From: JAJEFO01 sp009843725
Lineage (GTDB): Bacteria > Pseudomonadota > Alphaproteobacteria > Rhodobacterales > Rhodobacteraceae
NCBI GenBank assembly: GCA_965243215.1
Contig: CBDEUJ010000004.1
Span: forward strand, 868,001-932,000
Length of the DNA: 64,000 nt
Reading direction: 5' to 3'
A program made the position numbers and the translations under genes. The notes beneath the pieces are model-generated. The model saw only the letters and a program-made list of their open reading frames with translations. It did no database searches and had not been told where the DNA came from. Each line of letters opens with the position of its first letter. Positions within the stretch are counted from its first letter, which is position 1. This document shows positions 41,379-50,753 of the stretch, piece after piece.

Positions 41379-43046
41379 CTAGAATAGGCCCTCGATCTCT
41401 CCTGCATCGTTGAGGCAAATGGACTCGGCAGCCGGGACGCGCGGCAGGCCAGGCATCGTCATGATCTCGCCGCAGATCACGACAATGAACCCTGCTCCGG
41501 CCGAAAGGCGCACTTCCCGAACCGGAAGGCTGTGACCAGTCGGAGCGCCGCGTCGGCTGGGATCGGTCGTGAAGGAATACTGGGTCTTCGCCATGCATAC
41601 CGGCAGGCTTCCATAGCCCTGCTCTTCCCAGAGCTTGAGCTGGTCCCGGATCTTTTTGTCGGCCAGTACCTCGTCTGCACGATAGATGCGCTTGGCGACG
41701 GTTTCGATCTTCTCGAACAGGGACATTTCTTCGGGATAAAGCGGTGCGTACTGCGTCTCTTTCTGATCGATTGTCTCGACAACCTTCCGCGCCAAATCGG
41801 CCGAGCCTTTCGAGCCGTCTGCCCAGTGCCTGGACACCACGGCTTCCGATCCGTGCCCCTTCACATAGTTCACCACCTCCTGCACTTCGGCATCGGTGTC
41901 CGCAACGAAATGATTGATCGCGACAACGGCAGGAACGCCAAACTGCTTGATGTTCTCGAGGTGCCTGCCCAGGTTGGCGCACCCCTTGCTGACGGCTTCG
42001 ACATTCTCCTTGCCGAGATCGCCCCGCTCCACGCCGCCGTTCATCTTCAGGGCGCGCACGGTAGCAACGATGACAACCGCTGCGGGCTTGAGGCCGGCCT
42101 TGCGGCACTTGATGTTGAGGAACTTCTCTGCGCCCAGGTCCGCGCCAAAGCCCGCCTCCGTCACCACGTAGTCCGCAAGCTTGAGAGCGGTCGTGGTCGC
42201 GATGACCGAGTTGCAGCCATGAGCGATGTTCGCGAACGGCCCGCCGTGAACGAATGCCGGGTTGTTTTCCAGCGTCTGCACGAGATTCGGCTGCATCGCA
42301 TCCTTCAGGAGCACCGTCATCGCGCCGTCAGCCTTGATGTCGCGGCAGAATACCGGTGAGCGATCGCGGCGATAGGCGACGATCATGTCGCCGAGGCGCT
42401 TCTGCAAATCCTTGAGATCCGTGGCCAGGCAGAGGATCGCCATGACCTCGGAAGCCACCGTGATGTCAAAACCGCCCTCTCGCGGGAATCCGTTCGCCAC
42501 ACCTCCAAGTGACAGGGTCACCTGCCTCAGGGCACGGTCGTTCATGTCAACGACGCGGCGCCACGCCACGCGGCGAACGTCAACGTCCTGCGCATTGCCC
42601 CAGTAGACGTGATTGTCGATCATCGCCGACAGCAGCGAGTGCGCCGAAGTGATGGCGTGGAAATCTCCGGTGAAATGGAGATTCATGTCTTCCATCGGAA
42701 CGACCTGAGCATGGCCGCCACCGGCGGCTCCGCCCTTCATCCCGAAGTTCGGCCCGAGCGAGGCCTCGCGAATGCAGATCATCGCCTTCTTGCCAATGGC
42801 ATTCAGGCCGTCGCCGAGACCGACGGTCGTCGTGGTCTTTCCCTCCCCGGCGGGCGTCGGATTCACGGCGGTGACCAGAACGAGCTTGCCGTCCCTGTTG
42901 CCCTTGACCGAGTTGATGAACTCCTGGGAAACCTTGGCCTTGTCATGGCCATAAGGGAGAAGATGTTCTGCCGGGATGCCCAGCCTGTCACCTATTTCCT
43001 GTATCGGTTTCTTCGTTGCTGCACGCGCGATTTCAATGTCGGACAT
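41379..43046 (-). CDS. fhs: formate--tetrahydrofolate ligase
   Basis: Fhs, 555 residues, making 10-formyl-THF from formate, THF and ATP, or running in reverse. The ATP loop is LVTAVNPTPAGEGKTTTTVG (about residue 60). REASLGPNFGMKGGAAGGGH, MNLHFTGDFHAITSAHSLLS and FVHGGPFANIAHGCNS are highly conserved. AGGAAGCTACA precedes the chosen ATG (MSDIEIAR). It lies downstream of the formate dehydrogenase genes on the same strand, 189 bp from fdhA, and fits the one-carbon output of sarcosine oxidase. Confidence 0.97.
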   Translation of the reverse strand: MSDIEIARAATKKPIQEIGDRLGIPAEHLLPYGHDKAKVSQEFINSVKGNRDGKLVLVTAVNPTPAGEGKTTTTVGLGDGLNAIGKKAMICIREASLGPNFGMKGGAAGGGHAQVVPMEDMNLHFTGDFHAITSAHSLLSAMIDNHVYWGNAQDVDVRRVAWRRVVDMNDRALRQVTLSLGGVANGFPREGGFDITVASEVMAILCLATDLKDLQKRLGDMIVAYRRDRSPVFCRDIKADGAMTVLLKDAMQPNLVQTLENNPAFVHGGPFANIAHGCNSVIATTTALKLADYVVTEAGFGADLGAEKFLNIKCRKAGLKPAAVVIVATVRALKMNGGVERGDLGKENVEAVSKGCANLGRHLENIKQFGVPAVVAINHFVADTDAEVQEVVNYVKGHGSEAVVSRHWADGSKGSADLARKVVETIDQKETQYAPLYPEEMSLFEKIETVAKRIYRADEVLADKKIRDQLKLWEEQGYGSLPVCMAKTQYSFTTDPSRRGAPTGHSLPVREVRLSAGAGFIVVICGEIMTMPGLPRVPAAESICLNDAGEIEGLF

Positions 43047-43235
43047 TGTAGCTTCCTGCTGAGTCAATGGTTGTGGATTTCATGTTCGGATGGCCCGAAC
43101 GACCAGGCGAAACCGGCCGAGACCGCATGCCGGCCTCAGCCGTGCCGGGCCTTAACAAGGAGACCCCCGGGCAACCAACGAAGCGCACGACCTGCGCACC
43201 GAATGCCTTCCATGCCCAAATCGCTCCTCCGCTTC

Positions 43236-45983
43236 TCATTCTGCCGCGATCGCCTCGACCGCCTCGACACGAACCGCGGCGAACTTGAATTCGGGGATCT
43301 TTCCGATCGGATCGAGCGAGGGATTCGTCAAGACGTTCGCGGCGGCCTCGACATAGGCAAACGGCACGAAGACATTGCCTTCGGCAACCGCCCGGTCGGC
43401 ACGCGCCATGATCGTTATCGACCCGCGTCGGGTCGTCAGTCGCACGTAGTCGCCGGCCATGACGCCCAATTCGCGCAACGTCTTCGGATGCAGCGAGCAA
43501 TTGGCTTCCGGTTCCACGGCATCAAGCACTTGCGCACGTCGCGTCATCGAGCCCGTATGCCAGTGCTCTAGCTGGCGGCCCGTGATCAGGACGAAGGGAT
43601 AGTCGTCATCCGGCAATTCGTCCGGCGGGATCACCTTGGCAGGCGTGAACTTCGCGCGGCCGTCCGGCCTTGGAAAGCCGTCGCCGAAGACAATGGCCTG
43701 CCCGGGATCCTCCGGCGAAAGGGACGGATACGTGACCGCGCCTTCCTTCTCGAGCCGATCCCACGTGATGTTGTCGAGCGACTCCATGTTGAGCTTCATT
43801 TCCGCAAAGACGTCCGAGGGATGTCCGTAGGACCAGCCAAGGCCAAGACGCCTGGCCAGCTCCACCACGATCCACCAGTCCTCCTTGGCGTCACCCGGCG
43901 GGGCAACCACCTGGCGGCCCATCTGGACCTGGCGGTTGGTGTTGGTGACCGTTCCGTTCTTCTCGGTCCATGCAGAGCTCGGCAGGATCACGTCCGCGTA
44001 GTTCGCCGTCTCGGTCAGGAAGATGTCCTGAACCACGAGGTGGTCAAGCTTGGCCAAGGCATCGCGCGCGTGCTCGACATCCGGATCCGACATCGCCGGG
44101 TTTTCCCCGAGAACGTACATGCCGCGAATGTCGCCATCGTGGACCGCGTCCATGATCTCGACGACCGTAAGCCCCTTTTCGTTCGAGAAGTCGCCGGACT
44201 TCCAGACCGTCGTGAAGGCCGAACGCACGCCGTCATCGGTGACGCTCTTGTAGTCCGGCAGGAACATCGGGATCAGGCCCGCATCCGAAGCGCCCTGCAC
44301 GTTGTTCTGACCCCGAAGCGGATGAAGCCCAGTGCCGGGGCGGCCGACCTGGCCGCACATAAGCGCGAGCGAAATCAGGCATCGCGAATTGTCCGTGCCG
44401 TGAACGTGCTGGGAGATCCCCATGCCCCAGAAGATCATTCCCGCCTTTGCGGTTGCAAAGGTGCGGGCGACATCTCGCAAGACATCCGCCTCAATGCCGC
44501 AAACCTCGGCCATCTTCTCCGGCGGGAAGCCCTTCAGGTGGTCCTTCATCCCTTCCCAGTCTTCCGTGAACGCCTCGATGTATTGCCGGTCGTAGAGATT
44601 CTCTTCCACGATCGTCGACATGATCGCGTTCAGCATCGACACGTCCGCTCCAGGCTTGAACTGCAGCATGTGCGAAGCGTGACGCATCAACCCCTGGCCC
44701 CGCGGGTCCATGACGATGAGCTTGCCTCCACGCTTTGCGAACTGCTTGAAGTATGTTGCCGCGACGGGATGGTTTTCGGTCGGATTGGCGCCGATCACGA
44801 TTGCCACGTCCGCATTCTCGATCTCGTTGAAGGTGGCGGTCACCGCACCGCTGCCCACGTTTTCGAGCAGCGCCGCAACCGAGGACGCGTGGCAAAGCCG
44901 CGTGCAATGGTCGACGTTGTTGTGGCCGAAGCCCTGCCGAATGAGCTTCTGGAAAAGATAGGCTTCCTCGTTCGAGCACTTGGCCGACCCGAAACCGGCG
45001 ACATAGGTGTTTCTCTCGTCCCGTAGCCGGGCCATGCCATTGGCCGCCACGTCAAGCGCCTCATCCCATCCGGCCTCGCGAAAATGCGTCCGGACGTTCC
45101 CCGGATCGACGTTGAGCCCTTTCGCGGGCGCGTCGTCGCGGCGGATCAAGGGCTTCGTCAGGCGATGCGGATGGTCAACGTAGTCGAAGCCGAAGCGCCC
45201 CTTGACGCAAAGGCGGTTCTCGTTGGCCGGACCCTCGGCGCCTTCGACATAGAGAATCCTGTCATCCTTGACCTTGAACGAAATCTGGCAGCCGACGCCA
45301 CAATACGGGCAGACGCTCGCAACCTCCCGGTCGAAGTCCTTGCTGTCGCCCTGAACCGTTGCAGGCAGAAGCGCGCCGGTCGGACAGGCCTGAACGCATT
45401 CGCCGCAGGCCACGCAGGTGGACGCACCCATCGGATCGTCCTGATCAAAGACGATCGATGCGTCATGGCCCCGACCGGCCATCCCGATGACGTCGTTGAC
45501 CTGGACCTCGCGGCAGGCACGCACGCAGAGATTGCAGTGGATGCACGCATCCAGGTTGACGCGCATTGCAACATGGCTGTCGTCAAGAAGCGGGACGCGG
45601 CCCGTCTCAAGAGGCGGAAACCGGCTTTCCGCAACTCCGGCCACATTCGCCATGACATGGAAGTGCGAGGACCTGTCATGCGGCGTCTTTGGCTGGTCGG
45701 CTGCAAGCAGTTCGACCACGAGCCTGCGGGACCTTTCCGCACGCCCTGAATCTGTACGGACCACCATTCCTTCGGCAACGGGCCTTATGCAGGACGCGAC
45801 GAGCGTCCGCTCCCCCTCGACCTCGACCATGCAGGCGCGACAGTTGCCGTCGGGGCGGTACCCCGGCGAAGGCTTGTGACACAAATGCGGAATCGTGAGG
45901 CCACGGCCATGAGCCGCCTCCCAGATCGTGGTGCCTTCCTCGACAGAGACCTCTTCCCCGTCCATGGTGAACGTGACGGTCAT
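43236..45983 (-). CDS. fdhA: NAD-dependent formate dehydrogenase, molybdenum-type alpha subunit
   Basis: Catalytic subunit, 915 residues. From the N-terminus: a 2Fe-2S plant-type/NuoG-like domain (HLCHKPSPGYRPDGNCRACM), a His-Cys cluster and 4Fe-4S ferredoxin clusters (CIHCNLCVRACREVQ; CVACGECVQACPTG), then the FDH 4Fe-4S motif SVCPYCGVGCQ. The molybdopterin core is last; the metal-ligand cysteine should be in DHCTRLCHASS. The family normally oxidises formate to CO2 with NAD+. The start MTVTFTMDGEEV is preferred over an upstream codon adding 20 residues. It follows the flavin/iron-sulfur subunit gene with a 136-bp gap. Confidence 0.94.
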   Translation of the reverse strand: MTVTFTMDGEEVSVEEGTTIWEAAHGRGLTIPHLCHKPSPGYRPDGNCRACMVEVEGERTLVASCIRPVAEGMVVRTDSGRAERSRRLVVELLAADQPKTPHDRSSHFHVMANVAGVAESRFPPLETGRVPLLDDSHVAMRVNLDACIHCNLCVRACREVQVNDVIGMAGRGHDASIVFDQDDPMGASTCVACGECVQACPTGALLPATVQGDSKDFDREVASVCPYCGVGCQISFKVKDDRILYVEGAEGPANENRLCVKGRFGFDYVDHPHRLTKPLIRRDDAPAKGLNVDPGNVRTHFREAGWDEALDVAANGMARLRDERNTYVAGFGSAKCSNEEAYLFQKLIRQGFGHNNVDHCTRLCHASSVAALLENVGSGAVTATFNEIENADVAIVIGANPTENHPVAATYFKQFAKRGGKLIVMDPRGQGLMRHASHMLQFKPGADVSMLNAIMSTIVEENLYDRQYIEAFTEDWEGMKDHLKGFPPEKMAEVCGIEADVLRDVARTFATAKAGMIFWGMGISQHVHGTDNSRCLISLALMCGQVGRPGTGLHPLRGQNNVQGASDAGLIPMFLPDYKSVTDDGVRSAFTTVWKSGDFSNEKGLTVVEIMDAVHDGDIRGMYVLGENPAMSDPDVEHARDALAKLDHLVVQDIFLTETANYADVILPSSAWTEKNGTVTNTNRQVQMGRQVVAPPGDAKEDWWIVVELARRLGLGWSYGHPSDVFAEMKLNMESLDNITWDRLEKEGAVTYPSLSPEDPGQAIVFGDGFPRPDGRAKFTPAKVIPPDELPDDDYPFVLITGRQLEHWHTGSMTRRAQVLDAVEPEANCSLHPKTLRELGVMAGDYVRLTTRRGSITIMARADRAVAEGNVFVPFAYVEAAANVLTNPSLDPIGKIPEFKFAAVRVEAVEAIAAE

Positions 45984-46119
45984 GCGACTGCTCCCGAATC
46001 GGCTTGAAGGACACGCCACCCGCGCCTCGATGACGTGCGACACGGACGCACGATGCCTGGACAGGCAACCGCCTCCTGGCGCGAATCTCCGTTCCGGCCT
46101 CGCGTCGCACGCACCGTCT

Positions 46120-47811
46120 TCATATCTCGTCTCCGAAATGCTTCATGACCAGCCGGATCGGGTTGGGCGCCGCCTGCCCGAGCCCGCAGATGGAAGCGTC
46201 GGCCATGACCTGGCAAAGATCCTCCAGGAGATCCTGGTCCCAGGATTCGCGCTCCATGAGCTTCACGGCCTTCCCGCACCCCACGCGGCACGGGGTGCAC
46301 TGGCCGCAACTCTCGTCCTCGAAAAACTTCAGCATGTTCAGCGCTGCATCGCGGGCCCTGTCCTTGTCCGAAAGGACAACCACGGCAGCGGACCCGATGA
46401 AGGTGCCGTGGGGCTGGAGCATGTCGAAATCCAGCGGAACGTCGTCCAGCGATGCCGGCAGCAACCCGGCAGACGGCCCCCCCGGCTGGTATGCCTTGAA
46501 CTCGTGCCCCTCTGCCATGCCGCCGGCAGCCTCAATGACGTCAAGAATGGTGGATCCCGTCGGCAGAAGATACACGCCGGGATCTGCAACCCTTCCCGAA
46601 ACGGAATAGCTGCGCAGGCCCGTGCGCCCGTTTTTTTCGACTGCGTTCAGGCATTCCGGTCCTTCGCGGCAGACCCTTGCGACCCAATGGAGCGTCTCGA
46701 CGTTGTGCACGAGGGTCGGGCGCCCGAAGACGCCCACTTCGGCCACGAAGGGCGGACGATGGCGTGGAAGTCCGCGCTTGCCTTCGATCGACTCGATCAT
46801 CGCGCTTTCCTCGCCGCAGATATAGGCACCTGCCCCCCGTCGAAGATCGATGTGGCCCGGAGACACGATGCCCTCGGCTTCGAGCTTGGCGATTTCGCGC
46901 CGGAGGATCTCCAGAACCGCGGGGTATTCGTCGCGCATATAGATGAAACAGGTTTCCGCCTCCACGGCCCAGGCCGCCACCAGCATGCCTTCAAGGAAGA
47001 GATGCGGCGTGCGCTCAAGGTAGTAACGGTCCTTGAAGGTGCCGGGCTCGCCTTCATCGCCGTTCACCGCCAGGTAGCGCGGTCCGGGATTGGCCCTGAC
47101 AAAGCCCCATTTCTTGCCGCTCGGAAAGCCGGCGCCGCCAAGCCCGCGCAGCCCGCTGTCAAGGACCTTCCGCTGCACGTCTTCCCAGCTGCCGCTCTCT
47201 CGCAATGTCAAGAGCGTCTCGTATCCACCTGATTCCCTGTAGGTTTCCAAATCCTCGTATTCAGGAATCTCGGCGTGGGTCTGCCCGGCAGAAATTGCCT
47301 TCCGGACCTTTTCCAGCGTCGCATGGTCGACATGGTTATGGCCCAGTTCCAGTGCCGGCGCCGTATCGCAGCGGCCCATGCAGGGCGCACGGACCACGCG
47401 GACCCTGGATGCATCGAGACCCTCTTCCAGAGCCGACCTGAGCTGTTCGGACCCGGCCAGTTCACAGGACAGTGAATCGCAGACCCGCACGGTCAGCTTC
47501 GGCGGCGGAGCCTCACCCTCCGTCACAACGTCGAAATGGGCATAGAATGTCGCGACTTCGTACACTTCCGTCTGGGCAAGCCGCATCTCCTCGGCAAGCG
47601 CCGCAATATGGGCTGCCGAAAGATGGCCGTACCTGTCCTGCACGAGGTGCAAGTGCTCGATAAGCAGGTCGCGACGACGCGGCTGGTCGCCAAGCAATGC
47701 ACGGATGTCGGCCAATGCTTTCCCGTCGACCTGGCGGCCCTTGGGCGTATGTCTGCTTCGCCCTGTACGTCCTTGTTTCCAAACGCCCTTTTGATCGTCC
47801 AGAGGTGCCAT
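46120..47811 (-). CDS. formate dehydrogenase NADH-oxidising subunit, FdsG-FdsB (NuoE-NuoF) fusion
   Basis: Fused diaphorase subunit, 563 residues. Residues 30-170 are NuoE/FdsG-like, with 2Fe-2S cysteines in VRVCDSLSCELAG and VRAPCMGRCDTAP. Residues 190-563 are NuoF/FdsB-like: GLRGLGGAGFPSGKKWGFVR, LAVNGDEGEPGTFKDRYYLE (FMN/NADH) and the 4Fe-4S motif ESCGQCTPCRVG. It passes electrons from the alpha subunit to NAD+. In many proteobacteria these are two genes (fdsG, fdsB). No fdsC or fdsD-like gene is visible between or after the subunits. Confidence 0.93.
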   Translation of the reverse strand: MAPLDDQKGVWKQGRTGRSRHTPKGRQVDGKALADIRALLGDQPRRRDLLIEHLHLVQDRYGHLSAAHIAALAEEMRLAQTEVYEVATFYAHFDVVTEGEAPPPKLTVRVCDSLSCELAGSEQLRSALEEGLDASRVRVVRAPCMGRCDTAPALELGHNHVDHATLEKVRKAISAGQTHAEIPEYEDLETYRESGGYETLLTLRESGSWEDVQRKVLDSGLRGLGGAGFPSGKKWGFVRANPGPRYLAVNGDEGEPGTFKDRYYLERTPHLFLEGMLVAAWAVEAETCFIYMRDEYPAVLEILRREIAKLEAEGIVSPGHIDLRRGAGAYICGEESAMIESIEGKRGLPRHRPPFVAEVGVFGRPTLVHNVETLHWVARVCREGPECLNAVEKNGRTGLRSYSVSGRVADPGVYLLPTGSTILDVIEAAGGMAEGHEFKAYQPGGPSAGLLPASLDDVPLDFDMLQPHGTFIGSAAVVVLSDKDRARDAALNMLKFFEDESCGQCTPCRVGCGKAVKLMERESWDQDLLEDLCQVMADASICGLGQAAPNPIRLVMKHFGDEI

Positions 47812-47860
47812 GTGCGCTCCCGTTCCGGCACAATTTGCATTCAGGAGAACATATCGTCAA

Positions 47861-47883
47861 ATCAAAAAATCGAATTGTTTGAT
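47861..47883. promoter_or_regulatory. LysR-type operator upstream of the formate dehydrogenase operon
   Basis: ATCAAA-N11-TTTGAT is a perfect inverted repeat in an AT-rich patch 50-72 bp before the FdsGB start, in the 81-bp gap behind the LysR gene. It fits the T-N11-A rule for LysR-type regulators. Confidence 0.55.
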
Positions 47884-47892
47884 AGGCAATTC

Positions 47893-48780
47893 TTATTGCC
47901 CTGTCGGCGCGACGATGCTCCGGAGCGCTTCGACCACGGGGATCCCCCGGCTGCGCCTCGGTGTCACAAGGGCAACTGGCTTTGAGACCTCCGGTTCGAT
48001 GATCGGCAACAGAACCGCGCCGCCCAGCGTGCCGAGCGAGTCGACCAGAACCTGTGGAAGCACGGTTGCCCCCATTCCTTCGCGCGCCATGGCGATCGCC
48101 GCGATGAAGCCGCTTGTTTCGGCGACAACGGCGGGGCGTGCGCCAATGCTTTCGAACACGTGATCAAGAATCCGACGGTTCTGCATTTCTGGCTCGAGAA
48201 GGATGAGCGGCATTTGCGCGGCCTCCGCCCACGTGACCGTCTCTGCGCCGGGCGACGCCAGATGCTCGGGGGCAAACAGGATGTATTGCTCGTCGTACAG
48301 CTTTTCGACGCGCAGAAGATCAGTGGATGCACCTTCCGAGTATGTCAGTCCTGCATCGAAACGCCCGTCATCCACTCCTTGCTGGATGGCGAGCGAGTTG
48401 GTCGTCTCGATTCGCGGGCGAATGCCTGGGAACCGCGAACGAAGCCTGTTGGCCGCAAAGGCGGCGTAGGCCGACGATGTCGGAATGGTGCCGACCTTGA
48501 GCGCACCCGTGACCTCGCCCTTGGCCGCGCGCACTTCCTCCTCCAGCGTACGAACCTTGTCCAGAATGGTTCGCGCGTGCATCACCACTGTCTCGCCTTC
48601 CGCGGTCAGCCCGTGGAACCGGTTGCCGCGCTTGACGATCTGGATGCCCAGACGCTCTTCCAGCTGACGAATGCGCATGGAAAACGCGGGCTGGGAAAGA
48701 CCGCAGTCGCTCGCGGCACGCGCGAAGTGGCGATGGCGCGTCAGCGCCAGCAGGCAATCAAGGTCTCTGAGGTCGAGCAT
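47893..48780 (-). CDS. LysR family transcriptional regulator
   Basis: LysR-type regulator, 295 residues. The N-terminal winged HTH is LRDLDCLLALTRHRHFARAA, then SQPAFSMRIRQLEERLGIQI, and the C-terminal periplasmic-binding-like effector domain spans about 90-290 (ALKVGTIPTSSAYAAFAANR). It lies directly upstream of, and in the same direction as, the formate dehydrogenase operon, with a LysR-like inverted repeat between them. It is a probable activator responding to formate or a one-carbon signal (inference). A longer frame upstream is rejected as non-family sequence. Confidence 0.9.
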   Translation of the reverse strand: MLDLRDLDCLLALTRHRHFARAASDCGLSQPAFSMRIRQLEERLGIQIVKRGNRFHGLTAEGETVVMHARTILDKVRTLEEEVRAAKGEVTGALKVGTIPTSSAYAAFAANRLRSRFPGIRPRIETTNSLAIQQGVDDGRFDAGLTYSEGASTDLLRVEKLYDEQYILFAPEHLASPGAETVTWAEAAQMPLILLEPEMQNRRILDHVFESIGARPAVVAETSGFIAAIAMAREGMGATVLPQVLVDSLGTLGGAVLLPIIEPEVSKPVALVTPRRSRGIPVVEALRSIVAPTGQ

Positions 48781-49729
48781 GTGCAACTTCCCGCCGGTTC
48801 GTGATGCACACGGACACGCGACGGCGCAAGAGGGCACGTTCGAAGTGGATGCATCCCTTTGGCCCTGTTCAGGCAATTTCGGGTTGAACTGGATTCCAGT
48901 GCAGAAAATCGCGGGCGGCTCGGTCTCGCCGGACGGCGGGCTGGTACTGCCGTGCGCAGCGGACCCCGATTCGGTCTCGCCAAGGCGTCGGCCGACTGTA
49001 TCCAAGTGTGGCGCGATTAGGAGCAGTTGGTCGATATCCCGTCGGCGATGTTGCGCTTCCGCACGACGGCCGTAGGCCCCGACCCAGCATCCACCCATAC
49101 GGTGGCAGGCCGTGCGGCAGCGGCAGCCGGAGCTGTCGACCGCCGCCCCGCTGGGTTGCGGTGCGTGGGCCTCTCGTGGTTGCGCTCGAAGCCATTGAAG
49201 GCCATCACCCGCTGCTCGCCGCTCTCAGGCAGTCGCAGAACACCTCGCCGTGGACCATCGTGTCCGCCCGGTCCGGGTCGAGCGGACGGGCGAAGACCCG
49301 ACAGCCGGTACCGCGGAACGGATTCGCGAAGTGACGTTGAACGCCCGTCTGCAGGGCCTTATGCGCCCTGACCTGCCGATCAAGTTGCATGACCATACTG
49401 GCGCACTACCAGGACCGCAACGTGAGGGCCGACCTCGATGTGGTGATCCACCTGAGCGCTCCTGTGCGCTCCGGCCGGCAGGCGGGCGCGAGGGACGCGG
49501 ACCTTCTCTATGACCTGGATCGTTCGGGCGGCTTGCGCTTTCCGCGACGCCTCCGGTCTGCGGGATCCTGCAGATTCCGGTAGAATCGATTCTCGGGCTT
49601 GCTTATGTATCTACATTAGCGTATACGTCCTGCGAGGGCCAAGGTGCCCGATCTTTTTTGGTAATCTTTTGGGATGGAGTTTTGAAATGGATTTCGATCA
49701 CGAAACACTCAGAGACGAGGTAAGGACCA
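48781..49729. other. 0.95 kb without a recognisable gene
   Basis: The stretch between lysR and the brnTA module has only short open frames on both strands with no family resemblance I can defend. A minus-strand run near 49.1 kb (VWVDAGSGPTAVVRKRN) faintly recalls an IS5-type transposase but is too degraded to call. An AT-rich patch at about 49.60-49.63 kb, with GTAT...GTATAC spacing, may be the promoter of brnTA. Confidence 0.5.
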
Positions 49730-50018
49730 GTGGAAATCACCTGCTTCGAGCGGGATGCAAACAAGCGCCAGACAAACCTGCAGAAGCACGGCGTTGATTT
49801 CTTGTATGCCACCTTGATCTTCGAAGGGCCCATCTTGACGAAGATCGATGACAGGCAGGACTGTGGGGAGGTTCGAGAGGTCTCCCTCGGTATGGTTGAT
49901 GGCGCGGTGTACTGTGTACTGTGTCACCCACACGCGGCGTGGCAACCGTGTCAGGGTCATATCAGCATGGAAAGGAGGCGCGAAGGAACATGGGAAATAT
50001 CAGGAAAGCGTCCCTTGA
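49730..50018 (+). pseudogene. brnT: brnT toxin gene disrupted by a 7-bp tandem duplication
   Basis: BrnT-type ribonuclease toxin remnant. From a GTG start preceded by GAGGTAAGG it reads MEITCFERDANKRQTNLQKH, then GVDFLYATLIFEGPI and REVSLGMVDGAVYCV, the BrnT pattern. After that the frame is wrong. Removing one copy of the tandem 7-mer TGTACTG restores VTHTRRGNRVRVISAWKGGA followed by a stop at 50016-50018, the expected C-terminus (RIISARKA-type). The toxin is therefore inactivated by one small duplication, and the lesion is reversible in principle. Confidence 0.82.
49908..49921. repeat. tandem 7-bp duplication TGTACTG x2 in brnT
   Basis: TGTACTG occurs twice back to back (49908-49914 and 49915-49921). 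One copy is present in the reconstructed gene. The extra copy shifts the reading frame. The repeat could expand or contract by slippage. Confidence 0.9.
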
Positions 50019-50259
50019 GGAACTGAGAACCAAGAAAGAGGAGGGCCAGATCGGCCCCCCTCGTCCGGATGCGGCACCAGTCGAGTTGCCCGCCGACTTC
50101 TGGGACAATGCAGAGGTGAAGTTTCCGGTCTCCAAGCAACCCGTCAACCTGCGCATCGATGCGGACATCCTCGAGTTCTTCAAGGAAGGTGGACGGGGCT
50201 ATCAGACCCGCATTCATTCGGTCCTGAGATCATATGTGGACGCTCAAAGACGGCCATAG
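49990..50259 (+). CDS. brnA: BrnA family antitoxin
   Basis: Antitoxin of 89 residues. The N-terminal part is charged (KASLEELRTKKEEGQIGPPR), and the C-terminal ribbon-helix-helix-like segment reads PVNLRIDADILEFFKEGGRG then YQTRIHSVLRSYVDAQ, the BrnA signature. AAAGGAGGCGCGAAGGAAC precedes the ATG, which lies inside the 3' end of brnT. BrnA neutralises BrnT and represses the operon. With brnT frameshifted, this copy appears to be an orphan antitoxin. Confidence 0.85.
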   Translation: MGNIRKASLEELRTKKEEGQIGPPRPDAAPVELPADFWDNAEVKFPVSKQPVNLRIDADILEFFKEGGRGYQTRIHSVLRSYVDAQRRP

Positions 50260-50753
50260 TCCACCCGACAGGCCAAAGCGGATCGAAGCTGCATTTATGG
50301 ACATGATGTCAGCTGTGAAAGCAAAATGAGCTCCAAACAGTCAGAACGTTCGAGGGCGGGGTGGATTCCGTCCTGCCCGACTTCGACCGAGGCGTAATCG
50401 CTTTCACGCCGTGCCGCGCAACCCCGGAGCAATTCCCAGAAGCGGCAGAAAACACAGAAGATCGAAGGCGGCCTGCACAATCCGGAGGCACAACTTGCCT
50501 ACCAGTCAATGATACGTCAAGAATCTGTTGATGGATTTGCCATTGCCTCAAGCAGTTGGACGAGCGAGGGAGGCAAGCCCGTCGAAGGCGGTTTCAACTC
50601 TCGGCCTGTGCCCGAAGGGGTTCGAGCCGTCGGACTTCCAGTTGAATCAATCAAGGCGTGTCGTAGAGCGGTACTCTTTGGCACGACCTCGCAGTTGTGC
50701 CGGCCGCCGAAAGTGATAGGGAAACGCAGATTGCGAATGCCGGGAGAGCGCCT
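50260..50753. other. 0.49 kb without a recognisable gene
   Basis: No coding region or RNA gene is convincing between brnA and the oxidoreductase. Short open frames on either strand have no family features. The promoter of the oxidoreductase gene should be in the last 150 bp. Confidence 0.5.

Noticed and set aside
49000..49210. IS5-like transposase tail on the minus strand
   Set aside because: Only a few scattered residues fit; there is no RYDK tail or DDE context, so it is noted only as unrecognised sequence.
50600..50640. GGGGTTCGAGCC resembling a tRNA T-loop
   Set aside because: No acceptor, D or anticodon stem can be folded around it, and no CCA or matching 5' strand is present.
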